From contig MZZL01000390.1 in assembly GCA_002749535.1 (NCBI GenBank), forward strand, positions 83,945 through 147,944: 64,000 bases of DNA. The letters are read 5' to 3'. The notes below the pieces were generated by a model. That model worked only from the letters and a program-made list of their open reading frames with translations, was not told the DNA's origin and did not search any database. A program made the translations under genes and the position numbers. Shown in pieces: positions 12,613 to 26,530 of the stretch (the first letter of the stretch is position 1; the number at the start of each line of letters is the position of its first letter). This DNA comes from Apophysomyces variabilis. Its lineage: Eukaryota; Mucoromycota; Mucoromycetes; Mucorales; Mucoraceae.

Positions 12613-13017
12613 TTAGGCATTTTGTTGAACTCGTGTGGCAACCAATTCTTCCACACCTGATGTGTCTGGTCTTCCCAAAGCAGCCTTACGACGATCCCAG
12701 TCTACAACGAACGGACGTTCCAACAATGCCGGATCTTTCTGAATCATTTGAAACACTTCTTCCCACGAATCAGCTTTCTTTTTAGCTTCAGGTCGCAACA
12801 AATCATCCCAAGGTCTTGTAGCTGTATCTTTATCTGCCAAGCCCAGGTAATCTACCAGCTGTTGCAAGGTCTCCGTAGAGGGAGGTGCTGTGTGATAGCG
12901 CACAACATCGAGTTCATAGTTCACTTTTCCATCTTTGGTCTGGTTTTCTTGTAGGATAGCCAATGCATTCCTGGATTTAGAACATTTAGGGTTATGGTAA
13001 ATGGTGAGAAGAACCAT
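12613..13017 (-). CDS. ArsC/YffB-family thioredoxin-fold protein (arsenate reductase-like)
   Basis: A single-exon protein of 134 residues. The start MVLLTIYHNPKCSKSRNAL places the family's redox motif at the N-terminus (His-Asn-Pro-Lys-Cys, Cys12), as in bacterial ArsC and YffB/Spx relatives. The C-terminal half has DWDRRKAALGRP, matching the conserved RP-(V/I)-...-A-x-(L/I)-G-R-P block that holds the oxyanion-binding Arg in ArsC. The longer upstream open frame up to 13215 is not needed and contains no family sequence. Arsenate reduction is possible, but fungal members are mostly uncharacterised and the single visible active-site Cys gives no proof of substrate. Confidence 0.8.
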   Translation of the reverse strand: MVLLTIYHNPKCSKSRNALAILQENQTKDGKVNYELDVVRYHTAPPSTETLQQLVDYLGLADKDTATRPWDDLLRPEAKKKADSWEEVFQMIQKDPALLERPFVVDWDRRKAALGRPDTSGVEELVATRVQQNA

Positions 13018-16000
13018 CGGAAAAAGCTGGAACTGCTGCTTACCAACCAAACAATTGAATCCTAACCCATCGACTAAACGCCGCTCTTTGAAAGAACGCC
13101 AGCCATATTGATTGGTTATGGAGTAAACACCGCTGCCAAATAGTAAATGCGTTTTTTTTTGATAGTGCTCCCACGGGGCGTAGACCCCTTCCTTCGGGAA
13201 AAAAGATACAAACAATCACAGCTTTGTCAGTGGATTCCCTTGCGAATAACGCATAATTAAGAACGTACAATAACTTTGCGTAAATCCACGGTGTATGATG
13301 AGAAGCTATATTATTATCTATTCTTGCTTTGTGAGTTTCATTACTCATCTTTGTCACTTTTACGCGCCTGAGATGCTTTATACGACACAAAATGGGGTAC
13401 TCCTCTTATTGCATCAAAAAGGGAGAGGGTATGGATGCTATCATGGATACAGAATATTTATACTGTATAATCATTAGAGATTATGGACCCAGAGGGTCTT
13501 TACAGATAGAATATTGCTTTAGAAACAGTTGCAAGAAAAGAAGTCAATCAACAAGTAGTACTAGAAAGTTCCGATCAAGCCAGCTTTCACAAAAAGCGAC
13601 GAGAGAGATACGAATGTATAATTTATCAAGTCAAAACAGGAGATAATAAGACTGGTTACGTTCGGAAACAGAATGTTAATGCGTGTGGTAGAGATTACCA
13701 TGTAAACTGCAACCTTAGCATTTGTTTACTATGGCAATAGCTGACTACAGCTTATACATGATTTCCGCATTCTGCTGTCTTGAACCTTTGAGTTGCAAAA
13801 AGCGCCGAAGCACAAGAAGAGATGTGTGCTTCCCTATTATTTCGTTCATTGGTCATCTACATCAAGTGTTTCAAACTAAATCTATATAAGGAACATTCAC
13901 CCTTCCTTCAGATTAATGCATCAAAGTAAACTGACGGAATTCCGGTTTTGGTGTAAAGGAATCAAAAGAATGAATTCATCATGCGTCGTGTGATTGCAAA
14001 TAAATTTTCTCATGTCTGTCCAACTTGTAATAGCAGGTGCAGCAATTATCAATATGCCTATGTATGAATATCATCAAGCTTTCTGTCTTTCATCTTCCCT
14101 TCACGAGTTTTAAAGACGTATTTCATTGTCCCATGGCACCGTTCCCACGCCATCATCTTTGCAAAGCTCTCATAATGGCAAAAATAGGTGATTATCGTCA
14201 TCAGTGCTCTATTACCAACCTTGTTGAGTTACATAACATTGTCATTTGATACGTCAAAGTATACAGGAATTGTTAGTCATCCGCTTTGTTATCACTTAAC
14301 ACTCTCAGATCCTTAAGCTTGTCGACGCAAATATTACATATCAGGGAAGAGATAATATTTCGCTGGAGTACCAGAGATTTACTAGGCATGAAAGGGAAAA
14401 AAGGAAGAATACTGTCCCAGTTACAGAGTTCGGGATGCATCAGGGATTGATGCCTTATTGAATGCACTTTATAGAGGAATACGTTTTTGTTAACTCAATG
14501 CCTATTTTGACGGAAGGGATACTATAGCGACTTACCGTTGTAGTCGGGAAGAAATTCCAGGAGTATGAGATAGATGGCAGCACTTTGTTCATGTTATTGT
14601 TTTGTTTGTGCTAATATCGGAAGAGGAACATCGTACTATCATATTTGAGGCAATCATCAGCAGGCGAATGGGTGCACAGGCAAATGAGGTCATCTGCATT
14701 TTAGTTTGTGATGAAAGGGCTAATTTATTTAGAGACAGAGAGGCAGAGAGAGAAATATATCCATATATAAACAATGTCATTTTCATTTGCCTACTGATAT
14801 TTGTATTCAGCCCGGTATATCGGGATATAGAGAAGTATTCAGCCGCAAGACTACCTTGATCTGGGAGTGGTCTGGAGGGTAACACAATCAATGTGAAATT
14901 CGGTTTGGTAAAATGTTTTCCCTTTAACTCTGGAAACTTCTTATACTTCGGTCCTGATGGCGGCTAAATCGCGGCCACTTCCCTGGTCTAGACATCTAAC
15001 AAAACTAGCTATAAATAAAAGGATTATTTCAAAGAATACAAGCCATATATGTGTCATTTAAAAGCAAGTAAATGCTCACGCTTGTTGCAAGATATCTCAC
15101 ACTATATATATATCATTCAGATTTGATGGAGATGTGAAATGTTACACGCAAAACGCATGTGTGCGGTACATGAAAATTGGAATCATATCTTTGATTGGGT
15201 TCTTTTCCAATCTGATAATTGCTGATAACCTCGAATCTCCCTAAGATCTGTGTTCTATTCGTGCAGGCTATAGAAGTTGTCAAATACAGGCTATCTATAT
15301 ACGCTAAATAAAGTGGCCATAGACAACCCTTTCAAACTGTTGTAATATTAGCTCTTTGTCCTTGCACAACTTTGACTTTGACTTTGACTTTATATTCTCC
15401 GCCGAGTGCCACATGTTTTAAGATTTGGTTGGCTTCGCAATATTCAACATATCAATACTATCACCTGGTTCTGTCAATAACACTATGCAATAATAAAATG
15501 TTAGTATACGATCGCATGTTTACAGGAAAAACAAGACTGGATGTCTTACGCCGAGAAGTTTAGCAGATTACATCCGGACAGATCGGATATAGCACGATCT
15601 AAGCGTCAATATCATTAACATATCACTATGATGTATGTTCGATCCGGCGGTTCCTGTGCAGATATACCGTACTATACTCTTTGTGTTAAGTCAATGAACG
15701 TAAGGTGAGCATTAAAACTTTGAGCCATCATTTGAACCGCTACTACCGACTAGCGCCAGGGACCCATGGCGACTATCTGCTTGATTTGTTCACCGAGACT
15801 GGATTTATATTTATATAACTTTTAGAAATCCGGTCAAAAAATGGTGCTTGTAGGAAGATTCATCAGATGTCCATAGTATAGCTGCCTACAATTTCCTGTC
15901 AAAAAATCGGTAGCAACTCAAGTCCCCGCAGGAGAGAGAGAGGGAGAAGGTAAGCTCTTATTGGATCTCATGTTTCATGCAGTTCCCCTGTTTTTTTTTG

Positions 16001-16830
16001 GCACGATCTCTTTGGATCCTGTCAGATACAGTGGATCGGGAAAGCGCAATTAATCCGATGTTACGCAGAAACATAGTCGTTGTATCAGCCCAAAAAAAAA
16101 CACGCGAGCGAAAATGAATGCAAAGGCTTATTTGTGGAATTGATTTATTTGATCGTGTGCAAAACATACATGTACATCAATGTTGAAGGCCAACCTATAG
16201 TCCGACACCACGAGATGATGAGTGCCAGTCCTCAAACAGCCATCATGGTATTTGATATTGCAAGCGCTAAACGAGTAGCCATTGTACCCAGTGGTTATAT
16301 AGAACCAAGAGCACATTATGCGAATGAAACTTGCGTAGATATCTTATTACACAAACACATAACCAAAAGAAGCAAATCTTTTCTGAGAACACTCCATTTT
16401 TATTACAACTTACACGCATTGAACAAAAGAGAAAAAAAAGGGTGAGAAGGGGGGGTCGAGAAGAGCCCGAGAAAAATTTTCCACTTATAGACCACATAAG
16501 CCACAATTCACGTGCACCAATGGCAGACAAGGGAAGCAAGTTTCCTTTTTCGGTGACTAAGCGTGTATCTGTATCAGGCAAAGTCCATGCAATGAGATCA
16601 CGCACCACCCATAAACGATCAAGCTTCGTTTATCTCACGGACGGACTTGAATTTAAAATTTACTGATCTCTTCTGACAAAGAAAACTGGATTTCTATTAT
16701 ACCCAACTGCTATATCGGTAAAGTATACAGACAGCATTCATTTGCCTTTATCGAATTTTGCGAATACCTAATATAAATTTCCCTTTGGAATTATTGATAG
16801 TTTTGCATAAAGATGATTACATAGTCATGT
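13018..16830. other. Gene-poor region of about 3.8 kb
   Basis: No gene is supported. Open frames of 60-121 codons occur on both strands (for example 14589-14891 minus overlapping 14602-14859 plus, and 16080-16445 plus), mutually overlapping and without motifs, which is expected by chance. There is a short GACTTT tandem near 15370-15390 and a GT/AT-rich composition. Confidence 0.35.
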
Positions 16831-17046
16831 TCATTGTAAGGAGGTTTTAGGGTGTAAAAGCAATAGGCGTATTCCTCCGCATTTTAGACGGTTCGCATGT
16901 GAATATGATGAACAGGAGCATGTGATGCACAAGGAAAGTACCGTAAAAAAAGTTGACACGGTGGAAGAAGCGTCACGCATTCCATCAGACCGGCTTTTCC
17001 GGCATGTCTCCACACTCACTGCATTCGTCCAGGTAGAATCAATAGG

Positions 17047-17054
17047 TATAAATA
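17047..17054 (+). promoter_or_regulatory. TATA box of malate synthase
   Basis: TATAAATA lies 78 bases upstream of the malate synthase ATG and is followed by a pyrimidine-rich CTTTTTCTCTTTTC tract, the usual core promoter layout of highly expressed fungal genes. About 50 bases upstream, near 16991-17003, is a palindromic CCGG-N5-CCGG, a shape bound by zinc-cluster regulators such as those controlling acetate genes. That regulatory link is inference only. Confidence 0.6.
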
Positions 17055-17131
17055 CCCCGCAAACTTTTTCTCTTTTCATTTCCTAATCCTTTTAGTTATC
17101 TTAATCTCTACAACAAATCATATAACACAGC

Positions 17132-19082
17132 ATGTCTCTTCAAACACAAACACCAAGCCTCTTGAAGTCTTCTGTTCCTGGTGTCGCCGTCTTGGCCCCA
17201 GTCACCGCTGCTCAAGCTGAGATCCTTAATCCTGAGGCCCTTCAATTCGTCGCCACCCTTCAGCGAATCTTCAATCCCACTCGCAAGACATTAATGCAAA
17301 ACAGAGTTTACCGTCAGCAAGAACTCGATCGTGGTGTCTTACCCGATTTCTTGCCCGAGACAGCTTATATTCGTAATGATCCTAACTGGCGTGCAGCTGT
17401 CCCCGCACCAGGTCTGCAAGATCGTCGTGTGGAAATCACTGGTCCGGTTGACCGGAAAATGGTTATCAATGCTTTGAACTCCGGAGCATCCACTTTCATG
17501 GCCGATTTCGAAGGTAAAGATCAAAAATACCAGAAATATTTCCTGCCCAAACAAACGCGTAACACAATATTGGCTCTATTAGATTCCAGTTCTCCCACGT
17601 GGGACAACATGATCAGCGGTCAAGTCAATCTTCGTGATGCTGTTCGTGAGACCATTGAATATGCTAATCCAAACGGGAAGAAATACTCCCTCCGAAAGGA
17701 TGGCAAGCTTGCTACACTTATCGTCAGGTAAGTTTACCTCTTTTGGGAAGGGTCATCAGGAAAGCGGGGGCATCGGAAGGACAAGGAAACAAGAGGGGGG
17801 GAATGATGGAAAAGAAGTGTCATTTCCACGTGAAACATCTGGAAGCGGACCAATTGGCAAGAAGCTTACCTTTTTCCTTTACCTACCTTATAGACCTAGA
17901 GGATGGCATATGGTTGAAAAGCATGTACTTGTCGATGGTGAACCAGTTGCTGCTGGTATTTTCGACTTTGCTCTCTTCTTCTTCCATAACGCCAAGGAAC
18001 TCGTCAAGCGAGGCAAAGGCCCATACTTCTATCTTCCTAAGATTGAATCTCACTTGGAAGCTAGGTAAGAATTTTTGCTTGTTCTTTATTTTATACAATT
18101 CGATTTTAATATGTGCTTCCCCTGAAGACTCTGGAATGACATCTTCAACTGCGCACAAGATATGATCAATATTCCCCGTGGTACTATCCGCGGTACTGTC
18201 TTGATTGAAACCCTGCTTGCTGCCTACGAGATGGATGAAATTATCTATGAATTGCGCGAACACTCATCTGGTCTTAACTGTGGTCGTTGGGATTACATCT
18301 TCTCTTTCATCAAGAAGTTCCGCCAGCACCCTCAGTTTGTCTTGCCAGACCGTTCGGCTGTGACCATGACTGTTCCTTTCATGGACGCCTATGTACGCCT
18401 CCTGATCCAAACTTGCCATAAGCGAGGCGTTCATGCTATGGGTGGTATGGCCGCACAAATTCCTATCAAGAACGACGCCAAGGCAAATGAAGCCGCTATG
18501 GCCAAGGTCCGTGCGGACAAATTGCGCGAGGTTTCTGCCGGTCACGATGGTACCTGGGTTGCCCATCCTGCCCTCGTCCAGTTGGCTATGGATATCTTCA
18601 ACGAACATATGCCCCAGCCTAACCAGATTCATGTTCGACGAGATGATGTTGTAGTCAAGAACACTGACTTGTTGGATATCAACTTTAAGGGTTCTATCAC
18701 TGAGCAAGGTATCCGTGACAACATTCATGTCGGTCTGGCATATATGGAATCCTGGCTACGTGGCGTTGGTTGTGTGCCTATCAACTATCTGATGGAAGAT
18801 GCTGCAACCGCAGAAATCTCTCGTTCACAGCTGTGGCAATGGGCTCGCCACAGAGCCGTCACTGCTGAGGGCAAGACAGTGACACCAGCCTACCTTTCAC
18901 AACTCTTAGAGGAGGAAATCAGCCAACTTCGTCAACAGCTCGGCCCGAAATACGCTTCTACCAAATACGATGCTGCCAAGAAAGCATTTGGATCCAGTGT
19001 TACCAACGAGAAATATGACGATTTCCTGACAACGCTTCTGTACGACGACGTTGTCTCCGTCGGTTCCCGACCTCGCTTGTAA
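17132..19082 (+). CDS. MLS1: Malate synthase (glyoxylate cycle)
   Basis: Condenses glyoxylate and acetyl-CoA to malate, allowing growth on acetate or fatty acids. Four exons with matching phase: 17132-17513, 17583-17727, 17894-18064 and 18128-19082, giving 550 residues, normal for the family. Conserved blocks include [15 protein letters not shown] (formed across the first splice), [43 protein letters not shown] with [12 protein letters not shown], and [18 protein letters not shown] near the end with the catalytic Asp. The first intron (17514-17582, 69 nt) has no stop and a length divisible by three, so an unspliced reading frame exists through it. The C-terminal tripeptide is PRL, a weak variant of the peroxisomal SKL signal. 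Confidence 0.96.
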
Positions 19083-22000
19083 AAAACACATTCATATACT
19101 ATTATTTCATCATGTCTTTTTTTTTGTCTTTCTTCCTTCCTAGTTTGCTGGTCATGACCTTCATGTAATTATGCAGAAATCTGTGATTTTTTTATCAAAT
19201 AAATAACCCGCATAACGCGTAAACAAATACACAATCATTGACATGTGACACAACGTTGCCTTGCATGAACACTGTCGATCAGATGCTCGGAGGAACCTAC
19301 TAGCTAATGTCTTCTTGGATCTCACGCTTGATATTTTCATAGTAGAATCTCGTGTGAACCCGGGCTATTAGAACAAAGGAACTCTTTGATCCGCGTTGGT
19401 TTCTGGTGATTTGACGATTTGAATGTTTGGTATTACAAATCTTTTTTTTCTTTCTTCGTGCTTCTATTTTTACCCGCTGTTGACCAATCTGTTTTGCTTA
19501 GTGTGTAGCAATGAGGGTGGCAAACGAGGCATGCTCCATTACATATCAACCAACGAGAATACTTGATCAAAAGTAGTATCGGTCTAAAAATACTAATCCT
19601 GCATTAGATCTAACTTATCTTGCACAGTCGTATAACCCCGTAGTGTAACCCAGTTTCTAGCTTTCGAAGGTTAGTCCGGACAAGTATGAGAGGTTAAAGG
19701 GTGTTACTTTTTCCATGCGACCCAAATAAACCAGCATTGCGTTTCAAACTAAAGGGGATGCAACAGTCGGTGTTTAAACACGGATATACATTGATCAGCT
19801 CCAAATGTGCCCCCTCTGCTATCCTACTTCCCCAACGAAACCATAGATAAACATCTACTCTCTCGATCTCCGACTATTCTCCACTCTTACACTTTGCAAC
19901 AGCACCGAATACTTTAAGTGCATTAAGATAAGAACCGTAACTAATACTTGATCCGGGTTGAACGGAAGAAAGATATCCGAGTTCCCTGATTATATGCGAC
20001 CCTGCTTATCTCTCCTTACTTCAAATTGAAAAACTTTTTTCCGTATGCATTGTCAAGGAGAAGAGTTTAAGGAAATAACGATCTATCAACGACTTTACGG
20101 AACATTCGAAGCCATACGATCATTTGGTACAAGCAATGGAGTAAGTACATCCCGTTTGATTTGAACTGTTTGATATCTATAGCGTTCAATACATCAAATA
20201 GCTGCTGCGCAACAAGAAAACAAATAAAAATGGTATATCCTGGTTTTATAAGTATTAACAATAGATGATAATGACCTTTTTGTTTGATATCCTTTCTTTG
20301 GTAGTAAGAAGATACCCTTTTCGAGTGTTAGAAGTATCTGATGTAATGCTGCGTTTACTACAAAAACGGAGAAACACCGTTATTCTCTCCGTCAATATCT
20401 TCAATTATCATACACATAATAAACTATTCAATATGTAATTAAGAAACACACAATGATGTTAAACACGTGTATGACAGACTTGTTCATACTATTCGCGTAG
20501 ATACCTATGAGGCTTTATCTTTTAGTGTTGGTGCTTGTTTCCCGAAATATGCTTTTCATAGCTGTAGTAAAAATTTATCTATGTCTTGCAGCATATTAAT
20601 GGCTTGCCTAAAGCTTATTTGTAGTGCTACAGCGGACTAACACTATTTCAATAACTCTACGCAAAATGATTGATAATGCCCAAGTAAGTCAGCAGACGCG
20701 CCACGGATCTTGGATTAAATGTTCGGCTGCGCTAATTTGCAAGTCGCTAAATAATCAATAGCAATCAATATAATGTTTGCTATTTTACGTGTTTGTATCG
20801 TCACAGTAACAAATTTTCCGTTCTTTTACTTTTAGAAATTAAGGAATGGGTTTCTTATATACTAGTACCAGCCTTGGCCCGCTCGCTCCGCAGTGCACCA
20901 AGGCGTCCCACCACCAACCCACCCATTTGATGCTGGATTTGGATACATTAAACAGACGATCATGAAGCGAATATACAATGTAGAAATCGATCTATGGAAG
21001 AGAGACTAATATCTTGAAACAACTATCTAAGATACTGCGTCCAAATCTGCAAAGAGGATATTGAACAATAAGAAAACTAAATCTGAGACTCGATCACTAT
21101 GAAACAGATTATTAAAAACTACAACACCATTGCACATCACTCCATAACTATAGCAAAAGAAAAAAATGTACAACATTACCTTTGTATACTTCCCTATGAA
21201 CAATGACTGTAAATTATTGTCGAAGCTGCTTACGCAGCTTCTCCTGTCCTGGGCATGAAAACCCATTCCCATTGTATAAAGAGATTCTTGCGCAACATAC
21301 AGGTGTGTATAAAAAAAGGTTGGCTATAGCAGATATACTCCTATCTTGAAGTGTGTACTGTTGTACTCTATTCATTGTTATTGCAGAAAGTAGCCCAGAC
21401 CGGAAACGGACGATGACCTAGAATGAAAGGTAGAGGACCTATTTCTCAAGAAAACAATTATCTGTAAAACATATGCCATCTCACCGGGCATGATTGCTGA
21501 GTGCGATGGCAACTTCAATAAGATGATCAGTGAAAAACCTGCAGATCTGCCGCACACTATTGATGAAATTTTCTATCATAGATTGAGTTTGCTAATCAAT
21601 GCAATAAGCTCGCTAAAAATGAAAACATATGCAAGAACGATTGCAATTTGTAGTTTGCGAATGTTTGAAAATACCTATGGATAAAAATTATTTCTTGAAG
21701 TCGGTTACTATTTACAACTGAAAAAGATCGATCAAGCAGAGAATAAAAAAGAAGGGAGACTAAACACCAAAAATAAAACAGGCATCTATAGAAAAGCGTT
21801 AGTAAGTCTCTCATGAAATGGACAAAGCTTACTATGAACATCAGCAGCCATGACAAACTGGAAATCGTAGCATGCAATGTAGCAGACTTAGCTTGATATA
21901 ACTTACTACATAACTGAGAATAACTATTTCTTAAAGCAAGAAAAGTATAACGGCATGATGAAAAAAAGTTTACTATGGATGAAGAGTGCGAAGAAACGTA

Positions 22001-24334
22001 ACAGAGCCCAACAGGCTTTGACAGTGCTTATGCATACCTTTTTTTAGGTACCTTCTAAACTAGTAATTTCCTAAAAGATTTGCTAATTCTCAAATATGGA
22101 AGGTGATATTAAAAAGCAGACAGGTTTGAAACTCTCTCGAATGATGGCAAAGAGTACTTGAAAAAAAAAGCCTTCAATGGAAATTTATGCACTCCAGTCA
22201 AACACCTTTTATGGGATTCTCATGAGGTTTCTTTAGTGTAGCAGTAGATTTATTCTGCGATCCTGCACAAGTCCAGTAGTAAACGAGTCGGAAGTCATGC
22301 TTATTGCGAATCGCTCGAGAAACCCGAAACGGGACAATAAATGTTTCTTTTGAATCGCATGCAAGTTGTTGTTTTCTTTGCTTCAACCCAACGCATGGAT
22401 GACTATACTGAAACCGACCTGCTTTAATCAAGACGCAACACGACTGGTCGACAAAAGATAGTAACAATGAGTTACTCAGCTTTCTCAAATTAAGCGCGAT
22501 GTCCGGCCAAGAGATCAAAGAGCATCTTCGCGACAAGTTCGATAGGTTATCATGAGCCTACAAAAACTAGAAAGTCATGCTTTTATCTGTTTCAAACACA
22601 TTGTAGACTGTGTGAAAATGCCATTATTCGAATAGTAACACGTCGGTTTTTATTTGCTTACACGGAACATTCATATCTCCTTTTAATTATTACCTCTGTA
22701 TGATATTAAAGGTATGATTATTTTAACAAACTGACTGGCTATCCAATGGCTTCGGTAATGGAAGTAATGTGATGCTGCTATCTACAATGACAGATCTGAT
22801 ACCCTTGTTATGCAGATTTGTTTGCACTGTTTGGAAGGGTGCAGTAATGAATGAGAACCTTCACAATTACCAGTAGATCATTCAAGAAACCCTTTGTTCG
22901 AAAACCAAGGATTTGGTGTATTTCTGCAGCAAACAGGCTCATAGTTTTTAAGGCTCACAGTAATGTCATCCTTTGCGATCAGCGTCTTTTCTTTTGCGGT
23001 TTACTGTTTATTGTATTTGATGTCTTATTTACTCACCCCGCGAATGCACCCCACCGCTCAGTGTGGGTGCCAATGCCCACGTCGCATCAAATCCATGATG
23101 GGTGAGAGCGATCAGAAAAGAAAGGAAAAGGCTGGGAATGTGGCATCTGGAACAGCAAGCCTACTTACATAATAAGAATGTTTTGCGCGCATGCGCCGTT
23201 AGAGGGTGAAAGAATCAAACTTAGGAATCACGGTAGCATTTTGTCTGGTTTGTTGTCTTACTGCTTTACTGGATTTCATCTGTATCCGAAAGCACCCGAT
23301 GTTTCAGGTTGCATTGAATGTCCTGGATTGTATGTTGTCCTTGCTCTCGGAGATCGGATAGTTGCTGCAATTCCTTGATGACTATGCCCATTGACCAGAA
23401 AAGAATGTACAATAAGAGAAATTGTAACGTATAGTGCTCAATATCTATTATGACTTGAGGCTGGGTATCTGCATAGTAGCAACGGCATTCAATGTTGTCG
23501 TACCTTGTTTAACCCAATGCCTCTCTGGAAGGATGTCTTGCACCCATCTTTTTATCAGGGATTTTGTGACTTCTCTGGAAGAAATAATGTTAATGAACAA
23601 TAATTATTCTGCTAGCAGGAAATTAGCTTGATTAAGAATCTATCATGTCATTCCGTATTCTTCTGATTTCATACATGGTTGATTGGCTATACTAGAATCA
23701 TGCGGTTAAGAAAAGCCTTCTGATATCTGCTGTCTTTAACTTACGAGGTACGTTTATCATCTGTCGAATTAACAAGGATATCCATAGATCATGCAATTGA
23801 AGATGCAGTAAGAGATAGAGTCAAAAGAAAGGACGAATGGCGACTTATCAATACAGTGACGCGTCATGGTTTTAATGTAGGGGTAGTCGCGAAAGTAGGG
23901 AAATCATTATCGATCGATGTCATGAAAGAAGCTACCCTAAAAGCAATCTAAGTGGAAATGGAACCAGATCCATGGTTCCAATCATGATGCCACATACACA
24001 TACGGATGGAATAATGATATGTCCTGAATTAATACGTGTTACACACATGAATTGGCGGGCATTTTTGGTCAATCAACCAATAATCGATAAGCTTATGTCT
24101 GTTTTTATTCATGATTTTTCTACGTGACCGTAGTAGATCATCATCCACCACCTTATGTATCTGTCCTTAACTAACCTGAACTCTTCCTCAGCCAGTGAAA
24201 ATTCGGAGAATACAATAATGTGGATATATTCTATCGACTCTTCTCCTTCAATTCCATTTTTTCGTTTTTTGCATGAACATTGTCGTGAAGTATAAAATCA
24301 TGCTATCTCATTATTATACTATGTCAGTTTCCTA
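19083..24334. other. Gene desert of 5.2 kb
   Basis: AT-rich sequence without a supported gene or RNA. Frames of 60-112 codons (for example 22198-22536 minus and 21596-21877 minus) have no recognisable motif. One coding-like stretch is listed separately at 23748-23951. The end next to malate synthase includes its 3' untranslated region, with an AATAAATAA-type signal near 19198. Confidence 0.4.
23748..23951 (+). pseudogene. Orphan coding-like fragment
   Basis: A 68-codon open frame without an initiating ATG, reading from VRLSSVELTRISIDH to a TAA, with balanced amino acids and no low complexity, in an otherwise AT-rich desert. It directly follows the sequence CGAG|GTACG. It may be the last exon or a relic of a lost gene. 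No family was recognised. Confidence 0.2.
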
Positions 24335-24415
24335 GTAAGCTTTGGACTATGCGCAGTAAAAACGTGGCTCTTTTTTTCTTTCTGAACCCGGAGCACTCTG
24401 TTACGGGACTGTGCA
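24335..24415 (+). repeat. Possible old terminal fragment of the 1.33-kb repeat
   Basis: About 80 bases resemble positions 27768-27847 in the right end of the repeat copy at 26531-27863: both share TATGC-CAGTAAAA, a T-rich centre and GTTACGG at similar spacing, roughly two-thirds of positions. It sits just upstream of the TPA1-like gene start. It could be a decayed solo end of the same family; convergent T-rich promoter sequence is the alternative. Confidence 0.3.
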
Positions 24416-24433
24416 TGAAAAATCGTGGTTTAA

Positions 24434-26222
<1,789 letters not shown>

Positions 26223-26530
26223 AACTATATGTTGTATTTTATTCTCCTTAGACTTTTAACATTGTTTTCATGCAGATGTTTTCCCATTATTCAACATTAA
26301 TGATGACTGTAAAATATATTTTTGTCCGGCACTGGAAGGAAGGGCTTCTCTTGTTGCGCGCATTGCTCAAGAATTGATTTACGAGAATTCATGGAAAAAT
26401 ACTGCCCGTAAAGGCACCCTTTTCTGTCTGTGCTTATTTTTGCTTCATATGCACCATGCATTAAGATGTCAAGTCATGGAATACAGACAAATAGTAATGT
26501 ATGACTTACGTTATATAACCGAGAATGCGC
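26223..26530. other. 3' region of TPA1 up to the repeat insertion
   Basis: Non-coding sequence between the TPA1 stop and the repeat. It ends with ATGCGC (26525-26530), which recurs right after the repeat at 27864-27869. Confidence 0.4.

Noticed and set aside
13040..13215. N-terminal extension of the ArsC-like protein
   Set aside because: The upstream in-frame codons show no similarity to the family, and the internal Met gives a normal start directly before the first beta strand.
14589..14891. Overlapping 100- and 85-codon frames on opposite strands
   Set aside because: They shadow each other, lack motifs and splice partners, and lie in a gene-poor region.
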